DNA of 51,659 bases from Opitutales bacterium (GCA_020831525.1 JAFIGH010000030.1:1-51659); one strand, 5' to 3'; shown: positions 42,893 through 51,592, numbered from the stretch's first letter. The notes: generated from the letters alone by a model not told the origin. Numbers and translations are program-made.

Positions 42893-44319
42893 TGCCCGGC
42901 CTTCCCGTCCGCGTCCGCGGCGGCCGCAAGTGTTTCCTGCACGGCAGAGAGGAGGTCGTCCATGGAAAGGGGTTTGCCAAGGCGCGCGTTGATACCGGCC
43001 GCCGAAAACCGCTCGCAACCCTCGCGGTCTGTCGCCGCGCTCACGCCGATGATGGGAATCGACCGGAACAGATGACCGGCTTCGCCCGCGCGGATTGCCT
43101 TCGTCGCCTCAATCCCGTCCATGCCGGGCATGCGCATGTCCATGAGCACGAGGTCAAACCGCCCGCTTGCCACCTTCTCCAGTGTCTCGCGTCCATCCCG
43201 GGCGATCTCCGACTCAAATCCGCCGCGCCGCAGGAAGATGGAGCAGACCCGCTGATTGACGGGGTTGTCCTCCGCAATGAGAATTCGCGCATCGCGCTGC
43301 TCCGGCGCAGAATGCTCACCTCGACCGGCACCGTTGCCCTCAACACTCTTTCCTTTGTCTCTCTTCTGCATCGTGCTTTCCCTTTCGCTGGACCGGTCAA
43401 AAGTAATGCTCACGATGAACGTAGTCCCCTCCCCCTCGACGCTGTCCACATCTATGGATCCGCCGTGGAGATCGACCAACTGCTTCGCGATGGCAAGTCC
43501 GAGTCCGCTCCCGCCGTACAAGCGCGTGGTCGAAGCGTCCGCCTGGCGGAAAGGCTCGAAGATCCGCTTGCGCGCACCGGCGGGGATACCGAGCCCCGTG
43601 TCGCGAACGATAAACCGGAGCTTCGCCTCGCCGTCCGCTCCCGCCTCCGCCTCGACCGCAACCTCCACGAAACCCTTTTTCGTGAACTTAACAGCATTCG
43701 AGATCAGGTTGATTAGTATCTGCCGCAGTCGGGTAGGATCGCCCTTCAGGTCCGCGGGAACAGTCGGCGAAATATCCAGCCGCAAATCAAGCGCCTTCGC
43801 CCGCGCAGTATCACGCAGCAGCAAAATGCAGTCCTCAAGGACTTCCGCCACATTCAGCGGCACCTGCTCCAACTCGATCCCGCCTGCCTCGATCCGGCCC
43901 ATGGCAAGGACATCATCGACGATCTCGAGTAAAAACTCACCGCTGCGGCGGATGGTCGACGCATGCTCGCGGCGCCGGAGATCCTCGCAGGTCAACTCCA
44001 GTTCCTGCGCAATCCCGATAACCCCGTTCATCGGCGTGCGGATCTCATGGCTGAGGTGGGCGAGAAAGCGGAAAGTCGCATCGTGGGCTTCCTTTAGTTC
44101 TCTCGTTCGCTCGCGTATGACCCCTTCCAAGCGTTCATTCTCGCAGCGCATCCGCCGACGGTGCTCACGGGCGAGGAGCATGAAGCCGCCCAACGCAACC
44201 ACCGCAAAGACCGCGACCCATTCGGGCCGCGGATACCATGGCATCTGCGCCAGAACCGGAATGGCATCTTTCGTCGGAAAGATCGCGGCAAGCGGCCCGT
44301 ATGTAAGAAAATAGTTCAA
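42889..44319 (-). CDS. Hybrid sensor histidine kinase without a recognisable sensor domain
   Basis: The 476-residue protein has one membrane span (WVAVFAVVALGGFMLLA, about 34-50), a coiled-coil linker, a dimerisation/phosphoacceptor domain with H91 (FLAHLSHEIRTP), a HATPase domain with N208 (LINLISNAVKF), G1 DTGLGIP (240-246) and G2 GGSGLGLA (269-276), and a C-terminal receiver with D351, D394 (LVLMDMRMPG) and K449. There is almost no periplasmic part, so the signal may be sensed in the membrane or through a partner. Phosphate would pass from H91 to D394 and on to an unidentified HPt protein. Translation probably begins at a TTG (44319) with AAAGGA five bases upstream. The downstream ggt gene is translationally coupled. 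Confidence 0.9.
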   Translation of the reverse strand: MNYFLTYGPLAAIFPTKDAIPVLAQMPWYPRPEWVAVFAVVALGGFMLLAREHRRRMRCENERLEGVIRERTRELKEAHDATFRFLAHLSHEIRTPMNGVIGIAQELELTCEDLRRREHASTIRRSGEFLLEIVDDVLAMGRIEAGGIELEQVPLNVAEVLEDCILLLRDTARAKALDLRLDISPTVPADLKGDPTRLRQILINLISNAVKFTKKGFVEVAVEAEAGADGEAKLRFIVRDTGLGIPAGARKRIFEPFRQADASTTRLYGGSGLGLAIAKQLVDLHGGSIDVDSVEGEGTTFIVSITFDRSSERESTMQKRDKGKSVEGNGAGRGEHSAPEQRDARILIAEDNPVNQRVCSIFLRRGGFESEIARDGRETLEKVASGRFDLVLMDMRMPGMDGIEATKAIRAGEAGHLFRSIPIIGVSAATDREGCERFSAAGINARLGKPLSMDDLLSAVQETLAAAADADGKAGH

Positions 44320-44721
44320 TGGAGTCCTTTGCGCCTCTTGTCTTTATATTTTATTTACAAGGTCAAGGAGAAGCAGGCCGAGACCAAGGTTTTTACCCTA
44401 TTTGTTTTACCCAAATTTAGGTGACACAGTGCCAACAATCAGTCGCCCGTCAAGTCTCGATCCGGAAAAACAGAACACTGAGCCGCGTTTTCCCGGCTGA
44501 CAGGGATTTTCACAGGCGTGAACAACAAAAGACCACAGGGCAGTTCTTGTCTCAAAAGCCCGATGTCTCCGCCGTGCCGCCGACAGAGTTCTCCGACGGC
44601 GGCCCTCAGCCGTGAAGACAGACTACCGTACATCCGGTAATCAGACCATTTGACCGGACTGGCAGGGGGCTGGACACGCCGACCATTGCGGGAAGCGGGA
44701 CGGGCCGATTAATTCACGTCA
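44320..44721. other. Intergenic region with several hairpins between divergent genes
   Basis: About 400 nt between the divergent kinase and COG2907 genes. The part near the kinase (44340-44420) is AT-rich and contains CCTATTTG paired with CAAATTTAGG through a two-base bulge. Further right, GCCGCCG and CGGCGGC form a perfect 7-bp inverted repeat with a 14-nt spacer (about 44577-44604), and TACCG/CGGTA form another near 44625-44640. No gene was found. Promoters must lie here, but no clear pair was seen. Confidence 0.4.
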
Positions 44722-45999
44722 ATGGAAACCATCGCCGTCATCGGAACCGGAATCTCCGGCATGGCCGCCGCACTTCGTCTGCACGAATTGGCGCACCTCA
44801 CGCTGTTTGAGCGGGAGACGTGGGTCGGCGGGCACACGAACACGGTGATCGTAAGGGAAGAAGCGGAGACCGTACCGGTCGACACCGGCTTCATGGTTTA
44901 CAACGAGGTCACTTATCCGCGCCTCACGCGACTTTTCGCGGAACTCAATGTTCCCACGATGCCGACAGAAATGTCGTTCGGCGTGTATCATGCGGGAGCG
45001 GATTTGTCCTACTGCGGCTCGTCCCTAAACCGGATTTTCGGCGACCGCCGCAACCTCGCCCGTCCGCGCTTTTACGGCATGCTCCGCGACATTCTCCGCT
45101 TCAACCGTGAAGCGCCCGGCATCCTCGACTCACCGGAAAACGAGTTGATGACTTTGGACGAGTTCCTCGCGCGCGGTCGCTACGGGAGTATGTTTCGCGA
45201 TTTCTACCTCATCCCCATGACAGGGGCGATCTGGTCGACCCCGCCCGACCGCATGCTCCGGTTTCCCGCACGCACGCTCGTGCGCTTTCTCCACAATCAC
45301 GGTCTCCTTGGAGTGAACACGCACTTTCCGTGGCGCACGGTGCGCGGCGGCAGCCGCGAATACCGCGAACGGCTCATTGCGCCCTTCCGCGACCGCATCC
45401 GCACAGGGTGCCCCGCCCGTTCTGTGCACGTCGGTCCCGACTACGCCGAGGTGCGCGACGCCGCCGGACGCGCCCACCGTTTTGACCGGGTCGTGATCGC
45501 GACCCACGCGGATGAAGCCCTCGCCCTGCGCTCCAATCCGTCGCAGGACGAGGAGCGGCTGCTTGGAGTCTTCCGCTACACGAAAAACCCCGTCAAGCTA
45601 CACACCGACGCCTCGGTCATGCCGCCGCAGCGCCGCACATGGGCCTCGTGGAACTACCGCATGGATCCGTCTCCGGACGGCGGCCGCGCCTCCACACACT
45701 ACTGGATGAACAGTTTGCAGAAAGTCTCGGCGCAAACGGACTACTTTGTCTCCGTGGACGACCCCGGTCTCGTCGATCCCGCTAAAGTCCTGTGGGAAAA
45801 AGATTTCACCCACCCGACATTCGACTGCGCCACACGCGCCGCACAGGAAGAACTGCCCCGGCTCAACCAAGGCAGACGCGTTTACTACGCGGGCAGTTAC
45901 TTCCGCTTCGGATTTCACGAGGACGGGCTCATGTCGGGGCTCGACGCTGCCGACGCCGTCCTGCAGGATGGAGGAAAACGTGAACTCGTCGCTGTATAA
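44722..45999 (+). CDS. FAD-dependent oxidoreductase of the COG2907 type
   Basis: The 425-residue flavoprotein opens with IAVIGTGISGMAAALRLHE (GxGxxG at 8-13) and places an acidic residue at the end of the second strand (LFERE), as expected for FAD binding. VDTGFMVYNEVTYPRL, FLIPMTGAIWSTPP-like FYLIPMTGAIWSTP and a C-terminal GRRVYYAGSYFRFGFHEDGLMSGLDAA complete the amine-oxidase-like fold. COG2907 proteins are usually encoded with DUF1365 proteins and a cyclopropane-fatty-acid-synthase-like methyltransferase and are thought to modify membrane fatty acids; the exact reaction is not established. Here the DUF1365 gene follows with a 20-bp overlap but the methyltransferase partner is missing. Cytosolic or membrane-associated. 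Confidence 0.88.
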   Translation: METIAVIGTGISGMAAALRLHELAHLTLFERETWVGGHTNTVIVREEAETVPVDTGFMVYNEVTYPRLTRLFAELNVPTMPTEMSFGVYHAGADLSYCGSSLNRIFGDRRNLARPRFYGMLRDILRFNREAPGILDSPENELMTLDEFLARGRYGSMFRDFYLIPMTGAIWSTPPDRMLRFPARTLVRFLHNHGLLGVNTHFPWRTVRGGSREYRERLIAPFRDRIRTGCPARSVHVGPDYAEVRDAAGRAHRFDRVVIATHADEALALRSNPSQDEERLLGVFRYTKNPVKLHTDASVMPPQRRTWASWNYRMDPSPDGGRASTHYWMNSLQKVSAQTDYFVSVDDPGLVDPAKVLWEKDFTHPTFDCATRAAQEELPRLNQGRRVYYAGSYFRFGFHEDGLMSGLDAADAVLQDGGKRELVAV

Positions 46000-46768
46000 C
46001 TGCACCGTCGCGCACACACGGGTGCGCCCCGTCCGCCACTCCTTCTCGACGCGGACTTTCATGTTTTTTCTCGATCTCGACGAGATCGACGCACTCTGCG
46101 CGCGGGTGCCGCTCATCAGCCGCAACCGTTTCAATGCCTACACGTTTTCCGATGCGGACCACATCCACAGCGGACACCGAAGCCTGCGGGCAAACGTGGA
46201 AGCATTTCTGCGCGACAATGGTGTGACCGAGACCGTGGGGCGCATCCGCCTGCTCACCAACCTGCGGGTGTTCGGATACGTCTTCAATCCGGTCAGCTTT
46301 TTCGTCTGCGACGACACCCGCGGCGTCCCCCTGGCCATGCTCGTCGAGGTCCACAACACCTTCGGCGAACTGAAGCCCTTTCTCCTCACGAGGGAGCACT
46401 TCGCGCGCAACCGCTACCGCGACACGCGCGACAAGCACTTCTACATTTCTCCCTTCAGCGAACTCGACCACCTGCTCGAACTCCGCCTTCCCCTGCCCGG
46501 CGAACGCCTCAACCTCCAAGTCATCAACCGCCGCCGCAACGAAGATACGCCCTTTCTCACCGCAACGCTCACCGGTCGGCGTGTGCCGCTCACAACCGCC
46601 CGCCTCGCCGCCTACAGCCTCCGCTTTCCCCTCATCACAATGCGGATCATGGCGCAGATTCACTGGCACGCACTGCGTCTCTGGTGGAAAGGTGTGCCCG
46701 TACACAGCAAAGACGAACAACCCGAATTACAGCGCGGCATCGTCGCCAAAGCCGGCGGAGCGGACTGA
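45980..46768 (+). CDS. DUF1365 protein
   Basis: The 262-residue protein carries the DUF1365 signatures: LYNCTVAHTRVRPVRHSF, the FMFFLDLDEID segment, LLTNLRVFGYVFNPVSFFVC, VHNTFGELKPF and DKHFYISPFSELD. The function is unknown; the family travels with COG2907 flavoproteins in lipid-modification clusters, and the two are presumed to act together. The GTG at 45980 is chosen because GGAGG lies five bases upstream; the ATG at 45968 is an alternative. The gene overlaps the preceding flavoprotein by 20 bp. Downstream lies the convergent 49-codon gene, 24 nt away. Confidence 0.9.
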   Translation: MNSSLYNCTVAHTRVRPVRHSFSTRTFMFFLDLDEIDALCARVPLISRNRFNAYTFSDADHIHSGHRSLRANVEAFLRDNGVTETVGRIRLLTNLRVFGYVFNPVSFFVCDDTRGVPLAMLVEVHNTFGELKPFLLTREHFARNRYRDTRDKHFYISPFSELDHLLELRLPLPGERLNLQVINRRRNEDTPFLTATLTGRRVPLTTARLAAYSLRFPLITMRIMAQIHWHALRLWWKGVPVHSKDEQPELQRGIVAKAGGAD

Positions 46769-46792
46769 GGGCACAGGTACGGCACCTGCCTC

Positions 46793-46942
46793 CTACTCAA
46801 CGGCTGTAATGTTCACCGGGACTTCTGGATCGCCCATCCGGGCGTAGTCCATCACCCGGATCATCCGCCCCGCACGCGCGCCGCGCTCCATCTGCAGGAT
46901 GACCGGCACTTCCGGATGCAGCGAACGCGCGTGCCTGCTCAT
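46793..46942 (-). CDS. Small 49-residue protein, unrecognised
   Basis: A minus-strand frame of 49 codons starts at ATG 46942 and stops with TAG at 46795-46793. Two features make it credible despite its size: an AGGAG Shine-Dalgarno sequence 10 nt upstream, and a TTGACG/CAGAAT promoter with a 17-nt spacer immediately beyond. The sequence begins MSRHARSLHPEVPV, is basic in its first half, contains RMIRVMDYARMGDPEVPV, and has no membrane span or signal peptide. PEVPV occurs twice (residues 10-14 and 39-43), flanking a basic middle. I do not know a family. It lies between the convergent DUF1365 gene and the divergent methyltransferase gene. Confidence 0.6.
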   Translation of the reverse strand: MSRHARSLHPEVPVILQMERGARAGRMIRVMDYARMGDPEVPVNITAVE

Positions 46943-46962
46943 GCCTAATCTCCTCTGCGCCC

Positions 46963-46991
46963 ATTCTGCGGGAGACGGGAAGTCACGTCAA
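46963..46991 (-). promoter_or_regulatory. Promoter of the 49-residue protein gene
   Basis: On the minus strand TTGACG (46991-46986) and CAGAAT (46968-46963) are separated by exactly 17 nt. The predicted leader to the ATG at 46942 is about 15 nt and contains the Shine-Dalgarno sequence. A T7 run lies just upstream of the -35 box. Confidence 0.5.
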
Positions 46992-47108
46992 GAAAAAAAT
47001 GGACCCATGTATCCTCTTTGGTTCGGGAGAAGGTCTGCCGGAAAGTGGAGTGACAATCGATGACACTACGGCTTGCGCCGTCGGCGTGCTTGCGGCAGGC
47101 TCCGGTTC

Positions 47109-47876
47109 ATGCCTGACAATGTCTACGACTCGTCTCCGCTTCTCGCGCAGTATCTACTTTTTCACTATGGACCGGAGCATCTTGCAATGCCGTGGGACTT
47201 CGGCCCGCGGGAAGCGCTGGGATTTCCCGTGCGGTGTGTCACCGAATGTGTGGACGCGGCATCGCTCCCGGAGGAGGCACGGGCGCTCGACGCGGGATGT
47301 GCGGTAGGGCGCTCGACACTGGAGTTGAGCCGGGTCTGCCGTGAGGCGGTGGGCATTGACTACTCGCACACGTTCATTGTGGCGGCTTCGACGCTGTGCC
47401 GCGACGGCGAACTACACTTTGAAGCGCCGGAGTGCGGGCTGATCACGACACCGGCAGTCGCGCGGTTGCCGGAAGGGCTTGATCTTTCACGCGTGCGGTT
47501 CCGCCGCGAAGACGCCGAAAGGCTGCCGGAGGATCTGGGCGTGTTCGACGTTGTCCTAGCCGCGAATTTGCTTTGCCGCCTGCCCCACCCCGACCGGTTT
47601 CTGGGACGGCTGCCGTCGCTTATGCGCCCGGGCGGGCAACTCGTCATTACGACACCGCACACTTGGTCGGAGGATTTCACGGCTCCGTCATTCTGGATTG
47701 GAGGCACACCGGAGTCGGGAGCACCGCTTGACGCCCTGAACCGGCGGCTGCACCCACACTTCGATCTCGTGGAAACGAAGGACCTTTCCTTCTGCATCCG
47801 TGAGCACGCGCGCAAATTCCAATGGTCGGTAGCGCAGGCGTCGGTCTGGCGCAGGCGCGAAACTCCCGCTCCATGA
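47109..47876 (+). CDS. Free-standing OvoA-type methyltransferase (putative 4-mercaptohistidine N1-methyltransferase)
   Basis: The 255-residue SAM-dependent methyltransferase corresponds over its full length to the C-terminal domain of the ovothiol enzyme OvoA (the family described as putative 4-mercaptohistidine N1-methyltransferase). Key elements are YLLFHYGPEHLAMPWDFGPREAL, GFPVRCVTECV, the SAM loop LDAGCAVGRSTLE (about 60-72) with GIDYS, AANLLCRLPHPDRFL, GGQLVITTPHTW and the closing IREHARKFQWSVAQASVW. In OvoA this domain methylates the imidazole of 5-thiohistidine; the N-terminal sulfoxide synthase that makes the substrate is not in the window. The ATG at 47109 starts where the family starts. 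Its stop overlaps the NhaC-type antiporter start (ATGA). Confidence 0.85.
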   Translation: MPDNVYDSSPLLAQYLLFHYGPEHLAMPWDFGPREALGFPVRCVTECVDAASLPEEARALDAGCAVGRSTLELSRVCREAVGIDYSHTFIVAASTLCRDGELHFEAPECGLITTPAVARLPEGLDLSRVRFRREDAERLPEDLGVFDVVLAANLLCRLPHPDRFLGRLPSLMRPGGQLVITTPHTWSEDFTAPSFWIGGTPESGAPLDALNRRLHPHFDLVETKDLSFCIREHARKFQWSVAQASVWRRRETPAP

Positions 47877-49528
47877 CGAAAAAGGGCAAACCGCGTTCGT
47901 ATTCCCTGCGCCGCCCGCTTTCGTGGGCCGTCGGTCTCGCCGCGCTGTGGGCGTTTTCCGCATGGATGGCCCAGGAGGGTTTCCAGCTGGCCGCACTCTG
48001 GCCGCCTGTCCTTGCCCTCCTTTGCATCGTGCTGACGCGGAGAGTGCTTGTGAGCCTCTTTCTCGGGGCGCTCGGCGGAGCGCTTATGATCGAGGAGGGG
48101 CGGTTGGGCGAAGCGCTTTGGTCACTGCCGTATCAATATCTGCTTCCCGCCCTGGAAAGTCCGTGGAGATGGGGAGCGCTCGTCTTCACGCTCGCTCTCG
48201 GCGGGTTCGCGGCGCTGCTGGAGGCGGGCGGCGGGCTGCGCGCTTTGTTCGAGCGCTTCATGCAAGACCGGACGGATGCCCGCAAGCGGCTTCAGTTTTC
48301 AGCAATGGGTCTCGGCCTCGTGTGTTTCTTCGACGGTCTCGCAAACAGCATCCTCGTTGGCCGGGTGAGCCGGAGCCTTGCCGACGCCTGCCGCGTGTCG
48401 CGGGCAAAGCTCGCCTACATCGTGGACTCAACGAGTTCGGCGGTCGCCTGTATCGCATTCATAAGCACATGGATTGCAACGCAGCTTTCCCTCATCGAGG
48501 AAGGACTGCAGGCCGTCGGCGAGAGCGACCGCTTTCATCCCTACGCGGTCTTCTTCGCATCGATTCCACTGAATTTCTATGTGCTCTTCACGCTCTTGCT
48601 CCTCGGTCTGAGTGTGGCCATGGACTGGAATCCCGGCCCGATGCGGCGATTCGAGGAGCGGGCGCGGAGTGCAAAATCGCCGTCCGGCGACGGCAAACGG
48701 CTTCTCGGAGCCTCTGCCGCCCCGCTGTGGACGGCGCTCGTTCCGCTAGGTGTCCTCGTCGGCGGTATCATGGTGTTTTTCTACCTACGGGAGGCGCGTC
48801 CGCTGTGGCCGGTCACCGTAGAAAAAGCCGCCCTCTCCTTCAGCAGTGCCGACGGCCCCTACATTCTATTGGCGGGGAGCGCCGTCGCGATTCTTGCCGC
48901 TTTGGTGCTTTACCCGCGCGGGCGCGGCAGCCCACCCGCCCTGCCTGCGTTTGCCGGAGGCGTGCGCAGCCTCGTGCTGCCGCTCACCGTCCTACTCTTC
49001 GCGTGGATGCTCGCCGGTGTCATCGCCGAGACCGGCGCTGCACGGGTGCTCGGCGACCTTCTTGGCGACAACCTTCCGCCGGGGCTTCTGCCGCTCGCCG
49101 TGTTTCTGCTCGGCGCCTTGGTCGCGTTCACCACGGGGACGAGTTGGGGAACAATGGGGCTTCTCATGCCGCTCGCCGTGCCGCTCGTGTTTTTGCTCGG
49201 AGAACCGGCCGACCCCGCGTTTCTACTCCCGGCGGTTGTCGCGGCGGTCTTCAGCGGGGCAGTGTTCGGGGACCATTGCAGCCCCTTCAGCGACACCACC
49301 TTGGTCGCCTCGGCGACATGCGGCCTGCGCCCGATGGATCATGTGCGCACCCAGTTGCCGTATGCGCTCACGGCCGCCGGAGCGGCAGCGGTGTTCGGTT
49401 TCCTGCCCGTGGGAACGGGATTTCTGCCGACATACGGCGCGCTTTTGCTGGGCGGTGCGGCGCTGACCGTGCTCGTTATCGCCGCAACACATTCAAGCCG
49501 GCGTGCAAGCGGCCGCGCCTCCGAATGA
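47873..49528 (+). CDS. NhaC-family Na+/H+ antiporter-like transporter
   Basis: The 551-residue inner-membrane protein has about 11-12 helices of the NhaC/COG1757 family. Recognisable elements are CFFDGLANSILVGRVSRSLADACRVSRAKLAYIVDSTSSAVACIAFISTWI in the first half and LLGALVAFTTGTSWGTMGLLMPLAVPL plus VFSGAVFGDHCSPFSDTTLVASA in the second. The GDHCSPFSDTT motif, with conserved Asp and Ser, is diagnostic of the family and lies in the ion-translocation path. Members exchange Na+ for H+ or move organic anions such as malate/lactate. The start overlaps the methyltransferase stop, so the pair is coupled. It converges on the dehydratase gene with an 18-nt gap. Confidence 0.9.
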   Translation: MTKKGKPRSYSLRRPLSWAVGLAALWAFSAWMAQEGFQLAALWPPVLALLCIVLTRRVLVSLFLGALGGALMIEEGRLGEALWSLPYQYLLPALESPWRWGALVFTLALGGFAALLEAGGGLRALFERFMQDRTDARKRLQFSAMGLGLVCFFDGLANSILVGRVSRSLADACRVSRAKLAYIVDSTSSAVACIAFISTWIATQLSLIEEGLQAVGESDRFHPYAVFFASIPLNFYVLFTLLLLGLSVAMDWNPGPMRRFEERARSAKSPSGDGKRLLGASAAPLWTALVPLGVLVGGIMVFFYLREARPLWPVTVEKAALSFSSADGPYILLAGSAVAILAALVLYPRGRGSPPALPAFAGGVRSLVLPLTVLLFAWMLAGVIAETGAARVLGDLLGDNLPPGLLPLAVFLLGALVAFTTGTSWGTMGLLMPLAVPLVFLLGEPADPAFLLPAVVAAVFSGAVFGDHCSPFSDTTLVASATCGLRPMDHVRTQLPYALTAAGAAAVFGFLPVGTGFLPTYGALLLGGAALTVLVIAATHSSRRASGRASE

Positions 49529-49546
49529 ACGTCTGGCCAACAGGCA

Positions 49547-51421
49547 TCATTCGAGGTGCGGCGTGTACTCCGGGACGAGGCGCTGGATGATTTCCTTGAT
49601 TTCGTTGCTTTCGCCGCGGTCGAGTTTGCCCCGCAGTTCGGCGAAAATTTCGTCGCACCAACCGCACCCCTCCGGACTGGCAATGAGGCGGCGGATGCGC
49701 GAGTGGTCGGTGGTCTCGTGTTCTTCGGAAAAGTGCTGCAGCTCTTCGTAGAGTTTCTCGCCTGGTTTGAGTCCTGTGAACTCAATGTCGATGTCCTCGT
49801 CCGGACGCAGACCCGAGAGCAGGATCATCTGCCTCGCGAGGTCGACGATTTTCACTTGTTGCCCCATATCGAGAACAAAAATCTCGCCGCCGGTCCCCTG
49901 CGAAGAAGCCTGGAGGACGAGCCCGACTGCTTCGGGAATGGTCATGAAATAGCGCGTCACATCGGGATGGGTGACCGTCACCGGTCCGCCGTCCGCGATC
50001 TGGCGTCGGAAGATGGGCACCACGCTGCCGGAGGAGCCGAGGACATTGCCGAAACGCACGGCGCAGAACTTCGTCGGGTTGTCCGCCCGCCGCTGCCGTC
50101 CGATAAGGATCAGCTCGGCGAGGCGCTTGGACGCGCCCATGACGCTTGTCGGGTTGATCGCCTTGTCTGTCGAGATGAAGACAAATTTCCGCACCCCGTG
50201 CTTGATAGCGGCATCGGCGAGATTGAGCGTGCCGAGGACATTGTTTTTCACCGCCTCGCCCGGTTGCCGCTCCATGAGATAGACGTGCTTGTGGGCGGCG
50301 GCGTGAAAAATGATGGCGGGCTTGTAGCGCTCCATGACCTCGTCGATGCGGGCTTCGTCGAGGATGTCCGCGACCACCGCGCTGGTCGGTGATCCGGCGT
50401 GGGCGCGGAGCAACTCCTGCTCAATCTGGAAAAGCGCGCCCTCCGACTGTTCCAACATGATAAGGCGGCGCGGATTGTGACCCATCACCTGGCGGCACAA
50501 CTCTCCGCCGATGCTTCCTCCCGCGCCGGTCACGACAACCACGCGGTTCTCGATCATTCCCCGGATGGACGCGCCGTCGAGATTCACGGGCTCACGGCCG
50601 AGCAAGTCTTCTACGTCGACAGGGCGCAACCGCGAGACCTTCACCTTGCCGGAGGCAATGTCGTGCAGCGACGGGACGATTTCCACCCGGCGGCCCGCCG
50701 CACTCATCATCTCAATGACCTCGCGCGAACGCTTGGCGGAGGCGGAGGGCATGGCGATGACGACGTGCGAAAACGTCACCTTCTTTGAAACACGCTGGAG
50801 ATCCTCCGGCGCACCCGCGACGGGGATTCCGTGAATGATCTTGCCGTGCTTGCGCGCGTCGTCGTCAAAGAAAACCACCGGGCGGAACCCGCGCGCGGGC
50901 TGGGCCAGAAGTTCACGGGCAAGCGCCGCTCCGACGTCCCCCGCGCCCACAATCGCCAGCCGTAGCAACCCACGGCTGCGGCCCGACGGGCGCGAACGAT
51001 ACCGCTCGTGGTAAACCCGCAGCCCCACGCGGAACGAAGCGAGCAAGGATACCGCAAGGACAAAGTTGATCAGCACCACACCACGTGGAAAGACGACTTC
51101 CTGGGTATCGACCGTCACTACTTGGAACATCGAGAAAAACAACGCCGCCGCCGCCATTGCCATCGCCAGCCGCAGCAAGTCCGGCAGGCTGAAGTAGGAA
51201 AGCAGCGTCCCGAACTGACGCGCGAGAATCAGTAAAAGTAGCTGCACCGCCACAACCGGCCCGAGCAGAACCATTCGCGCCACCGCCATGCGCTCCGGCA
51301 CCGCGAAATCAAAACGCAGTTCGAACGCCAGCCACAGGGCCGCCACAAGGAGCGCGGCGTAGACCGCGCCGAGAAGCACGAACCGCCCGCCCTTTCCGAG
51401 GTTGAGCACAACGCGCTTCAT
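49547..51421 (-). CDS. Membrane-bound nucleotide-sugar 4,6-dehydratase (WbpM/CapD family)
   Basis: The 624-residue protein has four N-terminal membrane helices (about 10-130), a CoA-binding-like Rossmann module (LAIVGAGDVGAALARELL) and a C-terminal extended short-chain dehydrogenase module (VVVTGAGGSIGGELCRQV, FHAAAHKHVYLMERQPGEA, STDKAINPTSVMGASKR, AVRFGNVLGSSGSVVPIF). The catalytic tyrosine is replaced by Met in VMGASK, as in WbpM-type UDP-GlcNAc 4,6-dehydratases. These act at the inner membrane to make precursors for capsule, O-antigen or exopolysaccharide. The ATG at 51421 is used (a start eight codons upstream is less likely). It is probably the end of a surface-polysaccharide operon that extends past the right edge. 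Confidence 0.92.
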   Translation of the reverse strand: MKRVVLNLGKGGRFVLLGAVYAALLVAALWLAFELRFDFAVPERMAVARMVLLGPVVAVQLLLLILARQFGTLLSYFSLPDLLRLAMAMAAAALFFSMFQVVTVDTQEVVFPRGVVLINFVLAVSLLASFRVGLRVYHERYRSRPSGRSRGLLRLAIVGAGDVGAALARELLAQPARGFRPVVFFDDDARKHGKIIHGIPVAGAPEDLQRVSKKVTFSHVVIAMPSASAKRSREVIEMMSAAGRRVEIVPSLHDIASGKVKVSRLRPVDVEDLLGREPVNLDGASIRGMIENRVVVVTGAGGSIGGELCRQVMGHNPRRLIMLEQSEGALFQIEQELLRAHAGSPTSAVVADILDEARIDEVMERYKPAIIFHAAAHKHVYLMERQPGEAVKNNVLGTLNLADAAIKHGVRKFVFISTDKAINPTSVMGASKRLAELILIGRQRRADNPTKFCAVRFGNVLGSSGSVVPIFRRQIADGGPVTVTHPDVTRYFMTIPEAVGLVLQASSQGTGGEIFVLDMGQQVKIVDLARQMILLSGLRPDEDIDIEFTGLKPGEKLYEELQHFSEEHETTDHSRIRRLIASPEGCGWCDEIFAELRGKLDRGESNEIKEIIQRLVPEYTPHLE

Positions 51422-51515
51422 GACAGCGGGCAGAGACGGAGGCACGCGCGCCGCGCGGGACAGACACGGGAATTATCGGGCTTCGGCACGGTTCGATTCA
51501 TGGATTCAATAGGGT

Positions 51516-51535
51516 TTGGAAAGGTCGCTTTCCAA
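51516..51535 (-). other. Perfect 8-bp hairpin upstream of the dehydratase gene
   Basis: TTGGAAAG-GTCG-CTTTCCAA is a perfect 8-bp stem with a 4-nt loop, and GGGTT/AACCC just outside can extend it. It lies about 95 nt before the start codon, so it may belong to the mRNA leader or be a protein-binding site. No T-tract follows. Confidence 0.4.
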
Positions 51536-51592
51536 GGCAAAACCCGCAGACTAGCTCTCTCCACGCACAAAACGAAAGCAAAAAGCACGGTC

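Noticed and set aside
51485-51510. GGTTCGATTC, resembling a tRNA T-loop
   Set aside because: The flanking bases do not pair as a T-stem and no acceptor or anticodon arm can be drawn. A similar GGTTCGATCC near 10726 lies inside the lipoprotein gene.
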